NCBI RefSeq assembly: GCF_947242115.1
Contig: NC_074715.1
Span: forward strand, 48,882,086-48,946,085
From: Biomphalaria glabrata
Taxonomy: Eukaryota; Mollusca; Gastropoda; Planorbidae
Reading direction: 5' to 3'
DNA length: 64,000 nt
Position 1 is the first letter of the stretch. Every line of letters begins with the position of its first letter. A model generated the notes under the pieces. That model ran no database searches, was not told the DNA's origin, and saw nothing but the letters and a program-made list of their open reading frames with translations. The position numbers were made by a program, and so were the translations under genes. Of this stretch, positions 1 to 12,700 are shown piece after piece.

Positions 1-279
1 AAAATCAAAGCAGTGTTTAGGCTATATACATGCAGCTAATATACAGCTGAAAGTAAGGTTTCACATCTACTTTTGATAAAAAGTAAGCCTATGATGTAAC
101 GTTTTTGACTATTTGTAGAATTACATTTAAAAAAATAAAATATTTTTAGTCGAAATATTTTTTTTTAATTTATATAATTCTATAGTATCAATTGTGAATA
201 ACATGTTCCAATATTTCGCTACTGACATTTACTTTTTTTAAATTGTCAGTTATTCCAAAAGTACTTTTTTCACTTGGGT

Positions 280-336
280 GTCACCCCCTATCGGGTGTCA
301 CCCAGTGCGGACCGCACCCCCGTACCCCCTAGAGAC
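280..336. mobile_element. GC-rich end of a DNA-transposon-like repeat
   Basis: A short GC-rich block with repeated GTGTCACCC words ends in GACGCCACTG, in otherwise very AT-rich DNA. Blocks of this kind are commonly transposon ends in mollusc genomes. The other end and target duplications were not located, so the family is not assigned. Bases 1-279 are AT-rich with nothing recognised. Confidence 0.3.
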
Positions 337-410
337 GCCACTGTAATACAGTACAAATATGAATTCAAAGACATACATAGTTTACGTATTTTTCAAGTTA
401 TAAGTATATA

Positions 411-605
411 TCTTATCTTATATGATACAGACGTTACTTCAAAAAAAAGAAGATGATTACGTCCGTCGCGTCATGCATTTAGTTATGCATATTAACCAAT
501 GCGAAGTCAGTGGTACTGGTTTTTTTGCTGGCTAGCTCAGGCAACCCATTCCATGCTCTAATAGCTCTAGGGAAGAAGGAGCTTTTGTTCAAATTTGTCC
601 TACAT
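411..605 (-). mobile_element. LINE-A 3' end fragment
   Basis: Read on the minus strand this is the end of the RT reading frame (Pro, Ala, Arg, Trp-rich region), then a 3' UTR and a TATAAGATAAGAT-type tail. The same words recur in many copies in the window, for example around 9790-10680 and 37606-37815. It is truncated at the upstream end. Confidence 0.8.
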
Positions 606-681
606 ATATGCGGCCCTCTGTTCCTATTTTTTTTTTATACGGCCCTTGATAGAAAAAGGTTGCCCACCCCTGGCAACTACT
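606..681. mobile_element. hAT-type element end
   Basis: On the minus strand it begins CCAGGGGTGGGCAACCTTTT and continues into GGGCCG-rich sequence, a typical terminal sequence of non-autonomous hAT elements. Only one end is seen. It directly abuts LINE-A on one side and the conserved 5' region of the first menorin gene on the other. Confidence 0.5.
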
Positions 682-775
682 AATCTCTTCTCTAAATCAA
701 ACTTTCGCTATTTTAGTTGGAATTATTTTCTAACAGTAGTAATAGGCCTACATCTATATCAGTATATGTTTGAAG
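682..775 (+). promoter_or_regulatory. proximal 5' region of menorin-like copy 1
   Basis: GGCAACTACTAATCTC and the following ATCAAACTTTCGCT resemble the sequence about 130 bp upstream of copy 2 (18035-18080, GGCAACTGTTGTTCTC and TAAAGTTTCGCT). This conserved stretch is probably the shared 5' UTR or core promoter. No TATA box or initiator could be assigned. Confidence 0.35.
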
Positions 776-3700
776 ATGAGTTCTGGAAGACTGCGCGATA
801 AAGATGACTCATATCATGTAAATCTGGATCCACCATTACACGATACCAAAATTAAAGATTATTCAGCGCAAAAACGAGATCTACTAAAATATAACAAACG
901 GCTTTTAGCTTCAATTGTTGTGTTTTCATTAATAGTATATTCACGGCTTATACTTACATCTATGGACGACTTCAACTTCAACCACTTCCCCTTCCGAAGT
1001 TCCCATTCTGCTTTTATTGGTAGATATTTTCTAGGTAATTGATTCATTCATTCTAATTATTCTAAATATAATCTGTATCTAAATTATCCTATATAGGCTA
1101 TATAGCCTATTATTACTAATATTACTATTACTATACCTACTATATATTTATATATATACTAAGTAATAACTAATAGACTAGTAATACTTTAACTATACTC
1201 AGTATGTATACTAATACTGTCTATAGATACTATAGGCCTACATTGGCTACATGTCTATACTATTTTGATTACAATCTAATAAATCTAAATCTGTCATGAG
1301 CATAACTTGTCAGATTTATTGACTTATTAGAGATTTATAGACTGGGTACACTACCGCAATGGAGGTGCCATGGCTGAGCGGTAAAGCACTTGGCTATTAG
1401 TATTAGCCTAAAGTGGGGGTTCCTGGTTTGAATCCTGGTGAAGACTGGGATTTTTAATTTTCCTCCCAGATCTAATGGGTATACCTGACATTAGTTTGTG
1501 AAAAGTAAAGGCAATTGGTCGTTGTTCTGGCCATATGACAACCTATAGTCTATAGTTAACTGTAAGCCACAGAAACAGCTAGATGACCATTACATCATCT
1601 GCCCTATAGACCAGAAGGTCCGAAAAGGGGAACTTTACTTTTTTACACTACAGCAACAATAAAAATGTATTAAGCCCTGTAATTAGTTAATTGTTTAATG
1701 CTAATTTTCTCTTTCGGCCAGTCTTTGCTTTTTTAATATTATATATAACAAACGAATATTCACATTTGCTAGAGTAACACACCTTTAGTAAAATAACTAA
1801 ATTTAGAAAGCCTTCAGGAAAGAAGACGCAAAAGTAAAGTAGCAATTATACATAAAACACTGAACCATAATCTTCAAATACAAAAACAAAATTTAATAAA
1901 TGAAAGTACCGGTACAAATTTAAAGGCACATTCCTCGTTCCATATGATAAGACAAAGTTGTACAAATGCTCCTTCTTCTCTAGTGCTATTAGAGCATGGA
2001 ATGGGTTTCCTGAACTAGCCAGGAAAACCAGTGACTTGGCAGAATTTAAGTCATTAGTTAATATATGCATGACTGAATGCATGACGTATAGGACATAATG
2101 ATCTTTTTTTTGAAGTAACGTCTGTATTATATAAGATAAGTATTCTTTTATGATACTAATTTTAAAAATACTCCCCACACCAAGATATAAAACATATTTG
2201 CCCCATCTAAGATGATTTATATTGTCTGCATGGGTGATATAAAACCCCCATGAAACATATGTGTATGGAACTCTGTGAAAAGTGAAAGCTTGGTTAATTC
2301 ACAATCCACACTTTTAAATTGTTCACCATCCTTGTTTTCTGGGTACAAGATGAGCGCCATTAGGTCATGGTGAATGTGAAGACAACATTGTGATAAACAC
2401 AGTGCTTTTTTTTTTTTGTAAAAAAAAATAGGTGCCGGTACTCAGTGATGAAATAATGCCTAACTTTTAACTACTAATAAATTAATAATAAATGTTAAAA
2501 TACAAGAAAAGTAATAATTTACAGGGCCCATCCTAACTATTGCGGGGCCCTATGCGAAACTCATTGCGCTGGGCCTAGTCTGGGTGGGAATAAGGATAAT
2601 AAGTGAAAATTAAGATTTTGTATTAGAAAAAAAATTCGACTTTGAATTTTATTTATTCTTTTCTAAGTACAAAATTGCGATCAAATTAATTTTACTTTAT
2701 GAACCTTGCAACCTATGGCATATTTATATGCCAGTGACTATAGAAGTAAATAAAGTATTGGACCTTCCAATTAAGGTGAAAATTCACCTGATTATTATTA
2801 CATTTTATTACATGAAAGCTGACAAGAGCTTTTTTCTTTTATCGCTTAGGACTTGCGTTTTCCGCAATGAATGACACCAACAAATGGCACTTTTGTCTAT
2901 TTTTTCAGGAGCTTTTTATAAGTTTTCAGGAGATTTTAATAAATTCAGATTTCCAGGAATTTTTTCGTATATATTTTGCAATTTAATAATTACACCTAGA
3001 ATTAGCGCGGGTCCTATGAAAGCGCGGGGCCCACTGTGACCCCATAGGTTGCAGTGGCCTAAGACCGGTCCTGATAATTTATTCCCACATTGAAAAAGGT
3101 GCGGGTATGCCGTACCAGTGTGTACCGTCACAAAAAAAGCACTGGATAAACATAATATAAAAATGCATTTGCTCATTTTCATTCTTGCCCATTTATTTAT
3201 AAAATAGATCCTAATCCTTTCTTCTACCAGACAACTTTTCTGAGATACCAGAGTATTGATAATTAATATTACTTTTAATATAGATATATATATATATTGA
3301 CTTCACAATAGATCTTACCTTTTTTTATCCATAAATTGAAATCTTTAAAGAACTTTCAAGTTTTATTTGTATTTTATTTCAATGACTTGCACTTATTTAA
3401 TTATCTTTTTCTAATAACTTCCATAAATTTAGGGAGCAAGTATCCAAACGATAAAGGTAAAATTATAAGTAAATGTCAGTTATGTGCTTGTGTAAGAATC
3501 ATACTAATCATAGATTATTTGGCATAAATATATTTAAACAAATTTTTTTTTTTTTTTAAATTGTGCTTTGAATCTGAAATTAGTTTTATTTCTTATTTTT
3601 ATTTTACTTAATTCGACAGCTATTGGATGCTTGCAGTTTTTTGATGTTGATGATGCCAGTGAAATTAGGTGGGAGCGAGATGTTAACAGTAGACATGGAC

Positions 3701-6700
3701 TAAAGATTGCTATGAACAGTAAGTGCTTGTATAACAGCTGCCAAAACCTTCAGTTTTGTTGAGCTGTTTACATTTTTTTTTATTATCCAGACCCGACCTG
3801 CTTGTAAAGTCAGTGGCAGTATCTGCACAGGTTGGAAAGGTTTTTCCCAGGTACTTTGTCAGAATGGAGAATTGGGAGCAGTGGCTGAATGGTTAAGGGC
3901 TGAACCTGGGGGTCCTGGGTTCGAATCTCTGTGAATTTAAGACTATGATTTGAATTTTTGCTTTAGTTGGGGAAAGGAAAGACAAATGGTCATTGTGAGG
4001 CCACATAACACTCTGCTCAGTAACTGTTGGCCACAGAAACAGATAATCTTAACATCATCTGCCCTAATATAGACCTTTAACTTTGTCAGAATGCATTTAA
4101 ATACTAGTGTGGAGTTGAAAAATTCATGTCTCTAACCATGAAGTTTTGAATATGGCCAATACTAACAGTGTCTATGCATTATTGACACAAAGTCATGTCA
4201 GGCACATGCTAGACTAAAATATTCCCAATGAGATCTAAAGCTTAATGCTGACCCTGCAGAGGAAACCATCACCAAGGTACATCCAAAATTAACTTACAGA
4301 AATGTCTGGAAGTGGGACCTTGGTTGTTAATAAAAATATTTGGGATCAGATTTTACATGCTGTTATGACACTAATAAACATGACACGTAACATATAGCAG
4401 CACTAAGGTACCAAGTAACTGAGGAAAGAAAGGAAAGAAATATGGGTAATGGCAAAACATAGATAAGATTTGAGGAGGATTCGAACTACAAACCGTACCT
4501 GATGCCATCACCTAGCAGAAATCAGGTACCTGCCTAACTTCCAATTTTGCTATCCAGCACTAAAAACAAAGATCTTTCTAGCAAGTGTCTGGCATCACCA
4601 CACAGGGTCACATGACTACACAACCCTCCCAGGGGCCACCCACATTTCAATACCGTATATAATAGTTCCCACTAGTTCCCACAAACAATTGTATATTTAG
4701 GGTCAACACATATTGAAGCTAGAGGCTTTTTCCAAAGACAAACAAAGACCATAATTGAATTGTGATCTATCTCTCTCTAGCATTACATTATGATGAAATT
4801 AATACATAATATATATATATATATCTACATAGATATATATATCTTTGAAGTTGTAGTAATAATAATAATAATAATAATTTTATTTATAAAGCGCTGTTAA
4901 CAAACAAAATGTAGGCTCAAGGCGCTGTAATAACATTACAAACACAAACACGACAGCTAAAATGACAGTTAATCTAAAAAAGTTTTAAACATATAGGTCT
5001 TAATGTTCTTCTTAAAAGTGGTGTAGCATGTTGTCTGTCTGAGATCAATGGGGAGTGAGTTCCAGTTTGTGGAGTGAGTTGGTCATTGTGAGGCCACATA
5101 ACACTCACAGAAACAGATAATCTTAACATCATCTGAACACTCACAGAAACAGATAATCTTAACATCATCTGCCCTAATATAGATCTTTAACTTTGTCAGA
5201 ATGCATTTAAATACTAGTGTGGAGTTGAAAAGTTCATGTCTCTAACCATGAATAAAGCTAATAATAAAATAAATAAATAAATAATAAAATAAAACTAATG
5301 AAACCTAAATGAAGTTTGAAGCTTCAAACTCAATTTATGTTATGACACCAGCAAAGAGGAGCTATGGATAGGAGAAAAAGGGAGATATCTCTTCACTGTG
5401 TGTTGACGTAAAAGCAGAACCATTTCTTTGCATTGAAATTTGACATAGTTTGTTTTGCCAGAACAGGACTATTGAGTCACAGCAATCTACGCCAGAGATT
5501 CATCTGGGCATCCCGCTGTCTTTAGTGATAATAGAGGCTTGTAATTTATCTCAGTATACACACACAAAAATAATATTTTTAATGACATAATTCAGCAAGA
5601 TAGGAGAATAATTGTATTTTTTATTTTATAATACTGCACAATAGAGCATAAAGTTTGAAAACCTGTTTATTAAGTCAATCAAACATATATATTTTTTTAC
5701 ACAATATACTGCCAGGTAACAATTTCAAACATTTTCTGCATCAAAATTAATTATTGGTTAAGGGATCAATCATTTATAATATTCATTTTCTTTAAATACA
5801 GATGATAAAGTGCATATGATATCTGGTGATGTTATATTGAAGCATGAACTGTATCCAAAAGCTCAGGTTTTAATGATGGGAAAACCTGCATCCAATAACA
5901 GTGATATCACTTTAAAAGAGTGGTTGCTGGAAGTGATTGAAGGAGAAAAAGGAATTCGGCTTCACATTCATTCTTCTGAAGCACTACATAGTTTTTTTGT
6001 CGTTTTGAGTGATATTAATGTGATGGTATGTGAGTACTTAAACACCTTATTTTATTTAGCTTCATCAATTGGCCAACTGCACACTATCTGGCCACCCTGT
6101 CAGCATCTATATAATGGCTATCGCTAATACAACAATGTTCACAATAGCCAGTTTGTTAAATGGCTGGTTTGATGATAAGGTTTTTTATCATAATATAAAA
6201 ATGTTAATGACTGAATATTTAGGCTTAGAAAAAATTTTTTCTAATCATAATAGTGGGAAGCATGGTAGAGAAACTAAGTACACTTGAACTTGGCTTGGCT
6301 ACTTCTGAAGGGGGCTTGATGTTTGACACATGACTTGAGCAGAGTTGTATTTACTGAGCACCTAAAGGCAAAACAGAAAACCTTCTCCCAGATAGGGTTT
6401 AGGTCGGAAGGGCAGTAGATGTATTGCCCTCCCCCCACCCCACCCAATTGGGCAGCAGGGAAACGACATCATATAAAGATCGGTTAAAATATCACTAACA
6501 AGTTTTGATCACTCAGAAGTTTATGGTGGTGGTCGGGGGGGCATCGCCCCCACCCCACCAAACGGCCAACATACGGGGGAGGGGGGGGGGCAAAATAATC
6601 TAAATATATGTTAAAATATAAATAATTAGTATATATTATTTACATTAGTAATAAATTCATATACAAATCGAGTGGGGGGCAATCGCCCCTACTGCCTCCC

Positions 6701-9700
6701 CCCCCTTCCTCCGGATCTGCCAGTGCATCCAGGGCACTCATAACTGTTGTGATCCGGTGGTTGATTTATTTCCTGTCAACATCTGTCCTCCGGAGTGGAT
6801 TTTCTTTTGGTCTCAAATGTGGATCCCATGGTCTTTGTAAGAAATCTACAGCTTTCTCTTTGGGAAGCTAGATGCTCTCTTCTGTCAGTTAAAACAAGTT
6901 GGTGCATAGGCTGATCTTTAAAGCATTTCTTAGAGGGAGCAGTTATATTGAGAACAAAAATATGTAGTCTCTACACTTTTTATACAAAAATTAGTGTCTG
7001 CAACTGTCAGCTTGTTTATTAATTTATTTAAAAGGGATGGTCTAATTAATTCAATTGAAAAAAGTTATAATTGGATTTGTTCTCAGAATCCAATAAATTT
7101 TCCAGTCTGGATTCACGCTGATGTTTTACAGGGACCTTTTGGAGAAAAGCCTTCAGTAGATATGAGAGATTTTATCTCGGCACAAAAAAAATTCTTTCCA
7201 AGGTAGGCGTATAACATAGATGATAGATTATGATAAAAGCACATATCTTGCTCAATACACTAGTACATACTCAAATAAGAGCTTATTTTCCAAGCCTTTT
7301 TAGCAAGGAACAAGCTGCCTATATCAGTAAGCAAGACAATAACTTTAAATTTATTCTCTTGAAATCTCATATTTAGTTAACAAGAACGAAAAGAATATCT
7401 TTTGGATGTGCATATATCATATCCCTCATCTCTGAAATAAATGAGATCTAGTTATTTTGCTCTTAAAATGATCAAAACCAAGTACAGTTCAATGTTGTGA
7501 TGTAGCTATTGCTCTATACAAAGACTTGCTGGATACTGGCAACCCATTCCGTGCTCTAATGGCTCTAGCAATTAAATGTTCCTAAAGAATGTTCCAGCAC
7601 ATTTGTATGGAATTCATCCTAGTATATAGAATAAGTAATGTGCCTTTATCTTTGTGTCTTTCTGAGTATTTTATTAGGTTGTCTTTGTATTAGTAACTGA
7701 AGGGATGATTCAGTGTTTTATGTATTATTGCTAATTTATTTTTATTCATGGTCTTGAAGTGCCTCTAAATTTAGTGATTTTACTAATTATGTTACTCTAG
7801 ACCAGTGTTTCCCAAACTTTTGATCTATGCGTAGGCCCTAAACACCCCCCCCCCCAAAGGGATTTATTTTAATAACAATCAATCACTTTTTTTTGTAGGC
7901 CTACATAGCCTATACACACAAAATAATAATAACTCTATTGCAATTTAGTATTGAATTATTCAGTTTATTTTTGCATACTTCAGAGACACAGCAAATACAT
8001 TCTAGAAAAATAGTTTTTACATTGAAAAAGTGGATGTGTCGATGGAAGTTGTAACATCCCTATCCATTTCTTGATATTTGTAGAAATTTGTCTTAAAATC
8101 TAAAATGGCACCGTATTTGAGTTTGTAAAAACTTAAAATAAGTAATAAAAAGGATTTAAAGGTTATGATATTCTATTCTTATTTATAAACTGCATGGATA
8201 TTTTTTTAAAATCTGCATAGTTACCTTATAAACATGCCCATATCGTTTTAATAAGGATTATTCCCCATTGCCCTAACAGCAGCCCTAAATGTGGGCCCTA
8301 ATGGGCACGGTTATCTTTTGCACATTGGCGTCATTAGGGGCAAATAGGGGCAACCCTAATCGTGACAATATCTGCTCAGAATGGGTAAAACCACTTCCGG
8401 ATTCATTAGGGATTTCCAGAATCGCACCATAATCAAGCCCATACTAGCCCCAATGGTTTAGTAACTGACATTTTTATTGGGGCTCAATTAAGGAAAATCT
8501 CTATTATGCCATTATCATTCCGATGCTGGCCCAAATGGTTTAGTAACTGAGATTTTCATTGGGGTTCAATTAGGGGAAAATGTCTATTATGCTATTATGG
8601 CTCCGTTACTAGCCCTAATTGTTTAGTAATTACCCCCTTCAAACTGTTCAGGTACCCCTGGGGGTAAGCGTACCCCACTTTGGGAAACACTGCTCTGGAC
8701 AAATGTGAATCATTGTTAGCTCATTAATCTAATCCCTCTGCTTTTATGTCTGTTATAGTTTCTTTATGTTTTCTTGAGTTAAAGGGTCCCTGACAGAGGA
8801 TGCATATTCTAATGTAGGTCTAATGAAGGTTGTATAGCATTTTAATTGTATATGTTCTTGTTTGATTTGTAAAAACTTCTTTTAACTCTTTCTCTCCTAA
8901 TTGACGATACTATCATCGATTTTACCACTTTAAATTATTTTTTGGTTTATAAACATTAATTTGTGTTATATAAAAAGAGCATGAATTCACATTTATTTCT
9001 AAACCAAAAAAATAAAATATTTTCTGATTACAAAGCGACTGAAGTTTAATCATAACAGGGAAGTGAGCTACAGAGAGTAAAATGAATAACTCTGTCGAAT
9101 CATGGAAAATAATTACGGAGAGAAAGAGTTAATAAACCCCAAAACTTTGTTACATTTTATCTTATCTTATATAATACAGACGTTACTTCAAAAAAGAAGA
9201 TGATTATGTCCATTTTTATTTGTAATGTTAATATGGGAATATATCCACAATAACTTTACATTTATTATACAGGTATTTTTTTTAGTCTGTGTACCATGAA
9301 TAAAATTAGTTTTTAATTAGATTTTTTTTTTCTCTTAATAATCGTCATTTTTTGATGAGTGTATACTGTTGGACATGACTTTGTAAACTAAAAATTTATT
9401 ATGCAATCGTCTGCAAATATGTAATTAAAAGGGTTTTTGTTTGATTTCAGATGTACATTGTCATTTGGCTGGACTACTGGAAGTCACAGTGACCTAAGTC
9501 AAAGTGCCTACTCTTGGGACACAGTCTGGGATATGCTAGACTTAATCAACTGTAAAAATGTCCAAAATGAAATAGTTTTTCAGGTACCAGTACTTTAAAT
9601 TTTTTAAATTATTTGTTCACTAGTTTGAAAAAGAAAATCTGGACAAATAAATGAACTGCCTCTTAGTTTCATAGAAAACAATGAGTTCATCTTCTTATCT

Positions 9701-12700
9701 TATCTTATTTTATAAAATACAACTGCATGACGCATAGGACGTAATCATCTTCTTTTTTAAAGTAACGTCTGTATTATATAAGATTTGAAGAAGACGTAAC
9801 TTCGAAAAAAAAGATGATTACGTCCTACACCTGCTCATAGGTCAATCTAGTCATCATGTTAACCAATGATTTAAATTCTGCCAAGTCATTGGTTTTCCTG
9901 GCTGAATCAGGCAACCCAGTCCATGCTCTAATAGCACTTGGGAAGAAAGAGCACTTGTATAAATTTGTCCTAGCATATGGAACAAGGCATGTACCTTTAT
10001 CTTTGTGTCTTTCTAAGTATTTTATAAGGTTTTGGTTTTGTATTTGAAGATTCTGTTTCAGTGTTTTATGTATAATAACTACTTTACTTTTAAGTCTTAT
10101 ATCCTGAAGGGTTTCTAAATTTAGGGATTTTACTAAAGATGTTACTCTAATCAAATGTGAATATTCGTTTGTTAATAATAATCTCATTGCTCTATTTTGT
10201 GTCTGTTCCAGTTTCTTAATGTTTTCTTGAGTTTTGGGGTCTCAAACAGAGAATGCATATTCTATTATTAGCCTAACCATGGTTAAATAACATTTTAGTT
10301 TTATGTTCTTATTTGATTTGTAGAAATGTATATACTATAATACAGACGTTACTTCAAAAAAGAAGATGATTACATTTTACGGGTCATGCATCTAGTCATG
10401 CATGTTAACCAATGACTTTAATTCTGCCAAGTCACTGGTTTTCCTGGCTGATTCAGGCAACCCATTCCATGCTTTAATAGCACTAGGGAAGAATTTCTTT
10501 TAATAAACCCTAATGCTTTGTTTGATTTTTTTGTAGTTTCATCAATATGTGGATTCCATGACAGTTTTTCATTTATTATAACACCTAGGTATTTTGCATT
10601 TTTAGTCTCAGTTACTGGTTTACCATGAATAAGATAAGTGGAATGTATTTGTTTTAGTTTGTTTTGTTACTCTCCATACTCCCCTTTATATTGGGCAACT
10701 CAGGTTGAAGGCTTAGTCTTGGTAATAAAGAGTACCCCTTTTCAGAATTTGCAATCTATATAAACTTCCACTGTTAACAAGAGGGTCATGTGGCCAACAC
10801 ATTGAGCAACTGCATTTACTTTCCCAATGTAACTATTAGACTCAGGTGGGTCCCAAAATTTCCAAAGCCCAGTCTTCAGCAAGGTTTCGAACTCAAGACC
10901 TCTCAGCTCAGGGGAGGGGTGCTTTACCACTGAGCCAACATCTCCCATAGTCCTGGTAATGATTTTGACTAACATTCTTATGATATGTATAGGACAGTGA
11001 AGAGCCTATCTCTCATTCGTAGCCTCTAGCAGAAAGGTTCTTCTTGACCAATGGTCTCAACTTTATAATACTGTTATAAACCTGGTGGTGACACAGATGG
11101 GGGTAGTATTGTGTGTGTTTTTAGACTATGCAAATTGCCCCACTCCAGCTCTAGACGAGCGGTCAACTGTGACAGTACATGCCATTTCGGCAAGGACCTG
11201 TGTTGTAAATATTATGCAAGCAAGCCACAGTGAATGTCATCAACCAGTGGTCAAGCAATGTTCCATCCGGGTCTAGAAGGCCTGTAGTGACCCTATATAA
11301 GAGCGAATGTGTCAAGAGTCTTAAGTCATTTCACATTACCTTGTAATGTGACCAGTACGAGGGAAAGTCAGAATCAGCACGGTGTGTGAAGCCGGCGCAG
11401 TGGCTACGTTTTTGGACAGTCAGTATAATGTTGTTGTGAACTATACAATATTTGTGATGTATTTGAAATTAAACTGTTACTATTACTTTGGAGCCCTGAG
11501 TTGTGAGGTTTTTAAGTTCGTTGTGTCGTGTGGTGCAGTTTGCAGAGAGCCTGGATAGTGACAAACATAACAGTACTGACATGAAAGAGCTCTGTATGTT
11601 ATTTTGATTGGTTTTACACATTTTGAAAATCCCGTCAGAGCTAAAGATTATTATATCCTTTCCAAAACCTCCTGCCATAAGGTTATATTGGGAAATTAAA
11701 AGCAGTTGGTCATTGTGCTGGCCACATGACTCTCTTGCAAACCTTTATATAGATTGCAAGTGTATGGTGGCTGCCTGGTCATTCAGTTTGCACGCTGGAC
11801 TGTTGTTTGGACTTATCTCATCCCCCGTTGTCCTGCAGGAAGTAAATTATCTTAAATTCTGAAGGAACATCTGAAACATGTCAAGCATTTAACAAACATG
11901 ATATGGGTACCTTTTATTACCAGGACTAAGCCTTCAACCTCAGTTGCCCAGTATTAATGAGAGTACTCAGGCTGAACACCCATACCTCAAGAATCCTTTC
12001 ATATACTTGCACTCTATCACTCCATCGAATGAGATGGTGGCTGGCAGGGTTTGACCCAAGACCAGGGAGGTGGCAGTGCAGAGCACATACCACACTGTCT
12101 AAACCACATTAAACATGGTAACACTGCGGTGACCTTAGCCTAAAACCTTCTGCATTACTGTTGCTTATGACAGAGGTGTCTTTTAATAATTCAGAATACA
12201 AAACTCACAAGATGTTAAATTACCTGTACAACTAATATTTGCTATTTCAGCACACACAAAAAAATGTATGTTAGGTTTTTAGTTTTTAATTTTTTTGTCA
12301 ACAGGCTCGACTGTCACTTGTTCACAATTCAGTTCCACAACTAAAATGGCTGGTTGATAATGTCAAGTCCTCAAGCCTGATGGTCTGGCATGAAGAAGGA
12401 GATTCTGTTGTGAATGAAGACGTCATGTACATATCCTACAAGTTCCCACCCAATACAGTATATTTCAATCTCAACCATGACCGGTTTCAGCTGTTGTTTA
12501 ATAATTATAGACATTTCTCAAAAGACAAAGTTGATCCCCATGTCTTAATTAAAGACCAACGTGTCTTTAAGCTTGAAGACTGGTGGAAAATGGGATTTTA
12601 CCTGCAAAATAATTCAGTCCTTCCTAGTACAGAATCTATCATTATTACATCTCCGAATGTTTCCTTAATGTCAGAGTCAACACTTTGGCCTTCCTCTAAT

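Larger units (their letters stand above)
7536..9320 (-). mobile_element. LINE-A copy interrupted by three later insertions
   Basis: LINE-A pieces in one order and orientation lie at 7536-7802, 8693-8881, 9133-9155 and 9215-9320. The interruptions are a hAT element, a TTAA MITE and another LINE-A tail, described separately. The uninterrupted order of the same LINE sequence can be read at 9788-10680. Confidence 0.75.

Noticed and set aside
1360-1450. tRNA gene
   Set aside because: A- and B-box-like words belong to the SINE-A head; the anticodon arm and acceptor stem do not pair and the same head recurs with the SINE body.
9825-10187. 120-codon minus-strand frame as a host gene
   Set aside because: It is the C-terminus of the LINE-A reverse transcriptase, present in many broken copies.
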